64,000 nucleotides of DNA, from positions 2,418,001 to 2,482,000 of the forward strand of contig NZ_OZ034983.1 in NCBI RefSeq assembly GCF_964030845.1, read 5' to 3'. The notes under the pieces are model-generated. The model had not been told where the DNA came from. It did no database searches and saw only the letters and a program-made list of their open reading frames with translations. The position numbers and the translations under genes are program-made. Positions 38,201-45,519 of this stretch are shown in pieces. Source of the stretch: Candidatus Fukatsuia endosymbiont of Tuberolachnus salignus. Its GTDB lineage: Bacteria > Pseudomonadota > Gammaproteobacteria > Enterobacterales > Enterobacteriaceae. The stretch's first letter is position 1. Every line of letters begins with the position of its first letter.

Positions 38201-41149
38201 CTTGAGGTCACTACGCAAAAAATTATTTTTAGGCCCGTCATGCTTAAGGCTCTCTATAGCATTTACGACGTTAATGAATTTATGTTAGACCCTCACTTTG
38301 CAATAGACGTAGAAGGGACGCCAGAAAATAAAATTAATTTCTTAACTCAATCCTTTTCTTATTTTGTACGTGAAGGAGATGAAAAAGATACACACCTTAA
38401 TCTTGTACAAAAAATGATAAGAATCGATACCCGGATTCATGGTATAAAGACGTCATTCAATGATAAAAAAGAAAACAATGCCGTCTCATTTAACGAAAAA
38501 AATAACCGTTACCAAACGGATGAAATAAGCATAGGGGTTGCTGCTATCACTAGTGATACCGCTATCCAGGTGCCTTTTGAGGTTAAAATAGGAACCACAC
38601 CTTATACACAAAATCTGACTATTCCTATTACTTATCGCGCCGTCGGTGACAATAAAATATTTGATCTACATAAAGACGTTAATGGCGTGCAATATATGAA
38701 GTACAGTGGTCACCGTGTACACCTTAATACACGCTTTGCCAAAAAATTGACTTCCTTAGCCAATCGTAGCATCGACGCAGTATTAAATCTGGACACACAA
38801 AAACAGGAGGATATTTCTGGTCAGGAGCGGATAGAATTTCGCGGTGCCAATGCGCTTTACTTCTGGGAACTGTTCTACTATCTACCCATGATGGTCATGC
38901 AACGTTTGTTACAGGAACAACATTTTAGCCAAGCCAGTCGCTGGTTAAAATATGTCTATCATCCTGCGGGCTATATTAAAGCACCTGCTCGTCATATTGG
39001 CCGCAATAGTAAGACAGAGTATTGGAATGTGCTTCCTTTACAGGACGCCAATGATGGACGTGTTAATAATTTAGAAAACAGCGGGGGCACAGACCCAGAT
39101 GCTATCGCTCAGGCAGACCCTCTCCATTATCGTATTGCGACCTTTATGCGTTATCTCGATTTGTTGCTCAAGCGCGGTGATCATGCCTACCGTCAATTAG
39201 AGCGGGATACCCTGGTAGAAGCACAAATGTGGTATATGCAAGCACTGGATGTCTTGGGTGAAGAACCTGAACCTAACATGGTTATTTGGCAAAATCCCAC
39301 ACTGGATCCCAGCACCAGGCCAGCACAACAGGCAGAGCGATCTGCTCCATCGTTATCCATGACAACATCAGAAATAAGGTACCCTTTCTATCCACAAGAA
39401 AATATCAAACTTAGAAGCTACTGGCCTATTTTTAAAAGACGTTTGTACAATTTACGTCACAATTTGACCATTGACGGCATACCCTTACCCTTGCCTCTCT
39501 ACACAAATCCCCTCGAACCCAGCGTGTTACGCGGAGCACTCTTTTCCTCTCCGCAAGACGTTTCTAGCATACCGACACAAGACATTGAACCGCGGATGCT
39601 ACAACGCTTTCCTCAGATGCTAAATCACGCACGGGGGATGGTGTCACAATTGATGCAGTTTGGCGCCACCCTGCTGAACGTTATCGAACGCAAAGACGCA
39701 GAAGCGTTAAACGCGTTACTACAAACACAAGCTAAGGCATTAATGGTCACCAGTATCCAGCTACAGGATAAAACACAAGCAGAATTGCAGGAAGAATTGA
39801 CCGCACTGAACAGCCGTCTGACAGGGACTAGGGTCCGTTTTGAACACTATCATAATCTGTATGAAAGAAACATCACCCAAGGTGAGCAAAGTGCGATGGA
39901 TTTACGTACTGGCTCATCATCGGCAACGATGGCTGCACAAACACTCCATATGACGGCGGCAGGGCTGGCAATGGCGCCGAATATTTTTGGCTTATCCAAT
40001 GGCGGTATGCGATGGGGAGCATTGGCGACAGGCATGGCACAGAAAGCCGAAATGGTCGCGTCAGGATTGATGACAGCTGCCGATAGAACCTCGCAATTTG
40101 AGATGTATCGCCGCCGTCGTGAGGAATGGGATATTCAACGTGAGAGCGCAAGGTTAGAAATTGATCAGTTAACCGCACAGATTAATGGATTAAATATTCG
40201 TATCCAAGCGGCGGATATGCAAAAAAAATACTTAGAGATGCAACAAGCACACATCCAGGATCAATTATCACTCCTACAGAGTAAATTCAGTAATCAAAAG
40301 CTCTATAGTTGGTTGCGCGGGCAATTAATGACCATTTATCAAGGATTCTATGACCAAACACTCTCACGTTGTCATATGGCAGAACGTGCTTGGCTGTGGG
40401 AAACCGGGAAAGACTCCCACAAATTTATCAAAGCAGGAGTCTGGCAAGACACTTATGCGGGGCTACTCAGTGGCGAAAAACTGATGCTGAATTTGGCTAC
40501 AATGGAAACAGCTTATTTACAGTGGGAAGCCAGGGCGTTGGAAGTGGAACGTACTGTTTCTTTGGCGGAGGTGTATAAAGGATTGGCCTTTGAACGCGGC
40601 TTTGATTTAGCAGAAAAAATTACGTGGTTGCTGACCAGTAAAATCCCTGAGCCCCAAAGCGGTTCTGATCCTCAAGACACCCCATCGTCGCTTTTTCCCG
40701 AAGATGATGAAAAACATCAGCTGAAAATTGAAAACGGGATTTTATCTGCTTCGATCACGCTCTCGGCGCTCAATATCGGTGATGATTACCCCGATGAAGT
40801 ATTACCGGGCAGTAACCACAAAAAGCGTATCAAACAAATCAGTGTCAGTTTACCGATGCTATTAGGCCCTTATCAGGATGTTCAGGCAACCCTAAGTTAC
40901 CTGGGTACGACCCCACTTCCGAAAGGTTGTACCGCCATTGCGGTATCACGTGGTATGAATGACAGTGGACAGTTTCAACTGGATTTCAATGACGGAAAAT
41001 ACCTGCCTTTTGAAGGTATCAACATCAATGATCCTGGCACGTTAGTGCTGCGTTTCCCCAACGCGACCGAATCCGGACATAAACAGCACCTGTTGTTACA
41101 AAGCTTAAACGATATCATTTTACACATTCGTTATACCATTCGTGATTAA
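35270..41149 (+). CDS. Tc toxin TcA-2, main part
   Basis: The coding frame is open from just before the upstream stop (reading KKIASYYKERGLSAKIMDPI), so the ATG at 35270 is probably internal. With the 248-residue part the protein is ~2220 residues. It has all later TcA regions: the helical shell (ITYLSALYRIRLLARIHGLT), receptor-binding insertions (37.4-38.6 kb) unlike those of TcA-1, the pore-forming block (YFWELFYYLPMMVMQRLL) and a coiled coil (MQKKYLEMQQAHIQDQLSLL). The C-terminus is the TcB-binding domain (QISVSLPMLLGPYQDVQATL; FNDGKYLPFEGININDPG). The tandem TcA pair followed by one TcB and one TcC implies alternative translocators feeding one cocoon. TcB begins 69 bp downstream. Confidence 0.92.
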   Translation: MDPILGSSTLPGSLILEKLNKIARIKKYQDRYNIPEEQAFILENNSILTTRSQHDPRSPSQFDQLFNSPPLKGVRYELTGVERCTDDALEAEEAAVLRQALAVDKRGLSIMREMLTSDTTVSQITYLSALYRIRLLARIHGLTVSELAILLKMLGNLSENPITFSIEMSDDRCAALMEKLYQLTYWLREQGWRVNELYDMTTTEYNGEKTPEIEALINTIAMGLDWVPAQAEPETAIQVSEQIAPFIASSLELSSETVACCLLNWLDKLIPQTAPDDLIINVNTFRDEIIKWNQDHREINEKVIIFCQRLQQLAFIYRRLQLSEAELSLLVEQPHCLDRSLTLIKNNITDLQLLTRVHRQITSFGDHASQVLMALKQRNLTADKLTDRLALTMQTDIETLQQAANLADYTDSSPFIDILSIIGTVQWLNTAQWLNIDTNTLRQLIDLNALSTYQDWQAVATALLTGLNKQQAEKVNIQLDEGLSTALSEHSINFYSVVDEPRLNTLTTRDHLYQYLLIDNQISAEVKTSKIAAAIAALQLYINRTLQRQEKAGLNTDILNKPFFQNWESINCRYSTWAATAKLRYQPENYIDPLQRLGQSQMMDNFQQAISETQLNNEVIEQAFKAYLTEFEQIANLSIISAYHDNVNSNEGLTYFVGENPDEKGIYYWRHVDQKQFSKGKFFIGAWSQWKKIDCAVNSMDQLIRPVVYQSRLYLVWIEKRQETEIDQDDDKKSNSVNKYKLNVAHHRYDGNWSSSIEFPIEFFQSGPGEKAEELFFNDKAKVGIYCAEDIKNKKIAILFYKKGEKNIKQGFFISDEMVCDKIENSALQIHFDSIKNQLDTDNTIKVNKCYSSPYHYAAEINGQENTVNHNGFSLIVKNSLSSIKIGQIHETLKIFFRVGVSVAYQGGDPHQTELMKLLSPHGGEFALSTLNDQVTDRPMIKVVISLDKMKIGIYHYFHASDVKIEFYRQVTEKVEHLEVTTQKIIFRPVMLKALYSIYDVNEFMLDPHFAIDVEGTPENKINFLTQSFSYFVREGDEKDTHLNLVQKMIRIDTRIHGIKTSFNDKKENNAVSFNEKNNRYQTDEISIGVAAITSDTAIQVPFEVKIGTTPYTQNLTIPITYRAVGDNKIFDLHKDVNGVQYMKYSGHRVHLNTRFAKKLTSLANRSIDAVLNLDTQKQEDISGQERIEFRGANALYFWELFYYLPMMVMQRLLQEQHFSQASRWLKYVYHPAGYIKAPARHIGRNSKTEYWNVLPLQDANDGRVNNLENSGGTDPDAIAQADPLHYRIATFMRYLDLLLKRGDHAYRQLERDTLVEAQMWYMQALDVLGEEPEPNMVIWQNPTLDPSTRPAQQAERSAPSLSMTTSEIRYPFYPQENIKLRSYWPIFKRRLYNLRHNLTIDGIPLPLPLYTNPLEPSVLRGALFSSPQDVSSIPTQDIEPRMLQRFPQMLNHARGMVSQLMQFGATLLNVIERKDAEALNALLQTQAKALMVTSIQLQDKTQAELQEELTALNSRLTGTRVRFEHYHNLYERNITQGEQSAMDLRTGSSSATMAAQTLHMTAAGLAMAPNIFGLSNGGMRWGALATGMAQKAEMVASGLMTAADRTSQFEMYRRRREEWDIQRESARLEIDQLTAQINGLNIRIQAADMQKKYLEMQQAHIQDQLSLLQSKFSNQKLYSWLRGQLMTIYQGFYDQTLSRCHMAERAWLWETGKDSHKFIKAGVWQDTYAGLLSGEKLMLNLATMETAYLQWEARALEVERTVSLAEVYKGLAFERGFDLAEKITWLLTSKIPEPQSGSDPQDTPSSLFPEDDEKHQLKIENGILSASITLSALNIGDDYPDEVLPGSNHKKRIKQISVSLPMLLGPYQDVQATLSYLGTTPLPKGCTAIAVSRGMNDSGQFQLDFNDGKYLPFEGININDPGTLVLRFPNATESGHKQHLLLQSLNDIILHIRYTIRD

Positions 41150-41185
41150 ACTTCTTACAAAATAAATAACACATCACTCAATAAA

Positions 41186-41205
41186 ACAGGCCTCTTTTGG
41201 CCTGT
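41186..41205 (+). promoter_or_regulatory. Hairpin just before the TcB ribosome-binding site
   Basis: ACAGGCC and GGCCTGT form a perfect 7-bp GC-rich stem around TCTTTT, one base before the Shine-Dalgarno AGGGA (41207-41211). There is no T tract after it, so it is more likely a translation or processing element than a terminator. Confidence 0.4.
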
Positions 41206-41217
41206 CAGGGATCTGCT

Positions 41218-44200
41218 ATGCAAAATTCAAAACAGGGCATCAAAGTTACTGAACTTTCCTTGCCAAAAAGTGGTGGCACCGTACAAGGCATGGGTGAAAC
41301 ACCCGGAACTATCACATCAGGCGGAAGTGCCACCTTTACATTACCACTACCGGTTTCAAAGGGGCGAGGCTATGCACCCGACCTAGCGCTCAGTTATAAC
41401 AGCGATACCGGTAACGGGGTTTTTGGCCTAGGTTGGCAAGTGGGGATCATGACGATCCGACGCCGTAGTAATAAAGGTGTACCAAGTTATACCTCACAGG
41501 ACGATTTTATCGGTCCAGACGGTGAAGTATTGATTGTTCAGAAAACGGCTGATGGCCAGCCCGACAGTCAGAATCATATTGTTGAATGCCAAGGTATCCC
41601 CCTAAGCGAAAGTTTTACCGTTACCCGTTATCGACCGCGTGTTGAAAGAGCGTTTAGCCGTATCGAATATTGGCAGCCGATGGACGAAAGCCCAACACGA
41701 CCGTTTTGGCTCGTCTACACAGCCGATGGCCAGCTACATTGTCTGGGCAAAAACGCCAGCGCCCGGATCGCCGATCCCGCAGATAACCGCCGTGTTGCTA
41801 TTTGGCTACTCGAAGAGTCGGTCTCACCGACAGGTGAACATATTTGTTATACCTACCGTGCAGAAGATGATACGACAGATTCAGCGCAACAGTATCTCTC
41901 ACATATCTATTACGGTAACCTCGCAGCGAAAGAGGCATTATTTTCCTGGGATACACAGGTACCTACTGCCGATAACTGGCTATTTACACTGGTGTTTGAT
42001 TATGGCGAACGATCTTTCAGCGTGAAAGACCGCCCTACCTTTAATACCGAGATAAGCTGGCCAGTGCGTCTTGACTGTTTTTCTCGCTATGAATACGGTT
42101 TTAACCTACGTACCCGGCGACTTTGTCACCAAATATTGATGTTTCATCGCTTAAAAGCACTCAGTGGTGAGGAAAACGTCACCGACGAAACGCCGGCATT
42201 AGTCAGTCGATGGCTATTAGCCTACGAACAAAATACCGCGGTGACAACCTTGGTTTCTTGTCGCCATCTTGCTCACGAAGAAACGGGGAACCCTTGTGCC
42301 CTCCCCCCGCTAGAATTTGGCTATCAAACTTCTCAACCAACAATAACCTCGTCTCCGTGGCAACCCATTTCTTGGCAACAAAGCAACGGATTGAATGGAT
42401 TCCAAGACGGGCGAAATTACCAGCTGGTTGATCTGTATGGCGAAGGAATACCCGGGATCCTGTATCAGGATCAGGGAGCATGGTGGTATCGGGCACCACA
42501 GCGTGACGGTGAAGTGACACCAGAAAATGACACTGTCACTTATTCTGCCGCCACCCGTTTGCCTCAGATCCCCTCTTTACGTGACGGTGCACGTTTGATG
42601 GATATGACAGGCAGTGGCCGCCTCGATTGGGTCGTCACTCAGGCTAACATCGCCGGTTACTACGGCATACGCGCGGATAAAACCTGGACTCACTTTACCC
42701 CCTTATCCGCCTTGCCCAGTGAATTTTTCCACCCCGCTGCGCAACAGGCAGACCTAATGGGTCATGGATTGTTTGATCTGGTGTTGATTGAGGGCAACAG
42801 TGTCAGAGTTTATGCTAACCAGCGGGATGGTTTTTCTAAGAGTCAGGGGATCACGCTACCGGAAGGTGTTAGCCTACCTACACCCACAGACAGCCTAACA
42901 TGGTTAGCATTCAGTGATGTATTAGGCTCTGGACAACCTCATTGGGTACAAATACGACACGATGGCGTCACCTGTTGGCCGAATTTAGGTCAGGGACGTT
43001 TTGGGCAACCGATTACTCTGCCTGGTTTTGAGCAACCTCGTGCGACTTTTCAGCCCAATTACGTATTTTTAGCCGATCTCGACGGCTCAGGGCTACCTGA
43101 TCTGGTGTATGCCCAGTCAGACCGTCTGCTCATTTATTGCAATCAGAGTGGTAACCACTTTGCAGAACCGAAAATATTGCTGCTGCCCCCCGACATCCGT
43201 TATGACGACAGCTGTCAGATCACACTCGCCGATATCCAGGGGCAAGGTGTCACCAGTGTGATCCTCAGTCTCTTCCATCCAACACCGCGTCACTGGCGCT
43301 GTGATTGGGTACAGAAGAAGTCTAACTTGCTCACCGACGTCAATAATAACCGTGGGATGCGTTATCAGCTGCAGTATCGCAGTTCCGCTCAATGTTGGCT
43401 GGATGAAAAAGCCACCGTAAAAGCGCAACCTCATGCCAGTGATTTACCTTTCCCTCTTCATCTATTGACTAAAATTTGCACTGAAGATGAGATCACCGGC
43501 AATCGCTTAACCCAAGTTGCGTCTTACTCCCAGGGTGTCTACGATAACCGAGAACGCGAATTTCGTGGTTTTGGTCGCGTAGACACCTGGGATACCGAAA
43601 CGTTAGGCAATGGAGCGAACACCAAACAGAGTCGCACCTGGTACCATACGGGACAAACGCAGGACGAAACCCGTCATCAGCACGAATTTTGGGCAAAAGA
43701 CAGCCATGCCTTTCCCCGTAAAGCAACATTATTCACCACATTTAACCGTGATCAAGACCAGCCAACCACACCGACAGAAGAAGCATATTGGCTATACCGT
43801 GCGCTCAACGGCAGCATGTTACGCACTGAAGTCTATGGACTGGATGGCGATCTGTCCGATAAAAACAGCAAAGCCAGTACTCCCTACACCGTCAGCGAAT
43901 CACGTTATCAAGTACGACGTATTCAAGCCTCGATGCCGTCCCCAGAGAGGAAAAATCTGTCTATCGTCGTACTGCCTTTATTGATTGAGCAACGTGACTA
44001 TTATTACGAACGAATCATCAGTGATCCCCAATGTCAGCAACAGATCTTGTTTCAATCGGATGAATGGGGCTACCCCTTGCACAGTGCCACCCTTCACTAT
44101 CCAAGAAGGCCGCGCGCAACCGAAAGTCCCTATCCAACCGATCTGCCGCTCACCAGCTGGTCGAGCAGTTATGACCAACAACAAGAGGTATTACGTTCGA

Positions 44201-45519
44201 CAGTCACTCGGCAACGGTGGCATCATCTGACCACGCAGGGTGTATGGCGATTAGGGCTTCCTGATTTGCAGCAAACCGATATCTTACACTATGCCCAAGA
44301 TCAAATACCTGAGCAGGGTTTATCAAGAGAGGTGCAACCACTCAACCCAGAGCACAAGACATCAACCTTCGCCGGGCAACAGCAGATATTTTATACCGCC
44401 AACCAATCGGATAGACCATTGGAAAAACCCACGGTGCAAGCGTTAGTCGCTTTTACTGAAACCGCCGTGCTAAATGAACGTACCTTAACCGCATTTGCTG
44501 ATAAATTAACAGGGGAAGCCCTTGAGCGGCAGTTAGTGGCAGCGGGTTACTTACCGGCCAGCGCACAATTTTCCCCGAGTGAGAAAATTTGGCTGATCCG
44601 TCAAGGCCAAACCGACTATGCAAACAGCACGGGTTTTTATCGCCCATTGAGACAATGCAGCACTTCATTGATGGGTAAAAGCACACTAACCTGGGATAAA
44701 TACTACTGTGTAATAAAAAAAATAACAGACAGTGTCGGTCAGATGACTGAAGCCGACTACGACTATCGTTTCTTAACACCCTTTCAAATTAAAGATTTGA
44801 ACGACAATACGCATTGGGCCCAATTTGATGCCCTGGGACGCCTATGCGCCAGCGGCTTTTACGGCATTGAAGAGGGAATCGCTGTCGGATTTCCCAAGCC
44901 GGAACCCGGGCAATTTCATCTACCCAGGACAGTAGATGAAGCCTTGGCATGGACAGGCCCTCTGCCTGTCGCCCAATTCCACGTTTTTGCTGTCGATTCG
45001 TGGATGATGAAAGAGCCTCATCGATTACCACCACATATTGCCACCGTGGTGACCGATCGTTATGTCGACAATGCACCACAAAAACTCAGCCAGCAAGTGA
45101 TGTTCAGCGACGGTTTTTGTCGCCTGCTACAAACCTCAGTGCGCCATGAGGCGGGCACGGCTTATCAACGTCACAGTGAGGGCGCCCTGATGCAAACAGC
45201 GCCCCAGTTTACTGCGCGCCGCTGGGCGGTCACCGGACGCAAGGAATACGATCATAAAGGTCAGCCGGTGCGCATTTATCCCCCTTACTATCTCGATGAT
45301 TGGCGTTACGTCAATGATGACAGCGCGCGTGAAAACCGTGTTTCTGATGTAGTTTATTATGACCCACTCGGGCGCGAGATACAGAAGATTGATACGAAAG
45401 GTTACCTGAGTCGGACACGTTTCTTTCCTTGGTTTACCGTGCACGAGGACGAAAATGATACCGCCGCGGAGGTATTGGAAAAAAGACAGCAAAATATGAC
45501 GGAGACGCCAGGATCATGA
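41218..45519 (+). CDS. Tc toxin TcB subunit (SpvB / TcaC-like)
   Basis: ATG 41218 is preferred, with AGGGA 6 nt upstream; the longer frame starts at TTG 41197. About 1433 residues. The N-terminus is the SpvB-like domain: ELSLPKSGGTVQGMGETPGT, TFTLPLPVSKGRGYAPDLAL, GNGVFGLGWQVG. TcdB-toxin middle domains follow, with FG-GAP-like propeller strands (DLYGEGIPGILYQDQGAWWY; LADLDGSGLPDLVYA; DVNNNRGMRYQLQY). The C-terminal part has RHS/YD-type strands (YDHKGQPVRIYPPYYLDDW; YDPLGREIQKIDTKG). TcB forms half of the hollow cocoon that holds the TcC tail and a beta-propeller that docks on TcA. Its stop overlaps the TcC start as ATGA, indicating translational coupling. Confidence 0.95.
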   Translation: MQNSKQGIKVTELSLPKSGGTVQGMGETPGTITSGGSATFTLPLPVSKGRGYAPDLALSYNSDTGNGVFGLGWQVGIMTIRRRSNKGVPSYTSQDDFIGPDGEVLIVQKTADGQPDSQNHIVECQGIPLSESFTVTRYRPRVERAFSRIEYWQPMDESPTRPFWLVYTADGQLHCLGKNASARIADPADNRRVAIWLLEESVSPTGEHICYTYRAEDDTTDSAQQYLSHIYYGNLAAKEALFSWDTQVPTADNWLFTLVFDYGERSFSVKDRPTFNTEISWPVRLDCFSRYEYGFNLRTRRLCHQILMFHRLKALSGEENVTDETPALVSRWLLAYEQNTAVTTLVSCRHLAHEETGNPCALPPLEFGYQTSQPTITSSPWQPISWQQSNGLNGFQDGRNYQLVDLYGEGIPGILYQDQGAWWYRAPQRDGEVTPENDTVTYSAATRLPQIPSLRDGARLMDMTGSGRLDWVVTQANIAGYYGIRADKTWTHFTPLSALPSEFFHPAAQQADLMGHGLFDLVLIEGNSVRVYANQRDGFSKSQGITLPEGVSLPTPTDSLTWLAFSDVLGSGQPHWVQIRHDGVTCWPNLGQGRFGQPITLPGFEQPRATFQPNYVFLADLDGSGLPDLVYAQSDRLLIYCNQSGNHFAEPKILLLPPDIRYDDSCQITLADIQGQGVTSVILSLFHPTPRHWRCDWVQKKSNLLTDVNNNRGMRYQLQYRSSAQCWLDEKATVKAQPHASDLPFPLHLLTKICTEDEITGNRLTQVASYSQGVYDNREREFRGFGRVDTWDTETLGNGANTKQSRTWYHTGQTQDETRHQHEFWAKDSHAFPRKATLFTTFNRDQDQPTTPTEEAYWLYRALNGSMLRTEVYGLDGDLSDKNSKASTPYTVSESRYQVRRIQASMPSPERKNLSIVVLPLLIEQRDYYYERIISDPQCQQQILFQSDEWGYPLHSATLHYPRRPRATESPYPTDLPLTSWSSSYDQQQEVLRSTVTRQRWHHLTTQGVWRLGLPDLQQTDILHYAQDQIPEQGLSREVQPLNPEHKTSTFAGQQQIFYTANQSDRPLEKPTVQALVAFTETAVLNERTLTAFADKLTGEALERQLVAAGYLPASAQFSPSEKIWLIRQGQTDYANSTGFYRPLRQCSTSLMGKSTLTWDKYYCVIKKITDSVGQMTEADYDYRFLTPFQIKDLNDNTHWAQFDALGRLCASGFYGIEEGIAVGFPKPEPGQFHLPRTVDEALAWTGPLPVAQFHVFAVDSWMMKEPHRLPPHIATVVTDRYVDNAPQKLSQQVMFSDGFCRLLQTSVRHEAGTAYQRHSEGALMQTAPQFTARRWAVTGRKEYDHKGQPVRIYPPYYLDDWRYVNDDSARENRVSDVVYYDPLGREIQKIDTKGYLSRTRFFPWFTVHEDENDTAAEVLEKRQQNMTETPGS

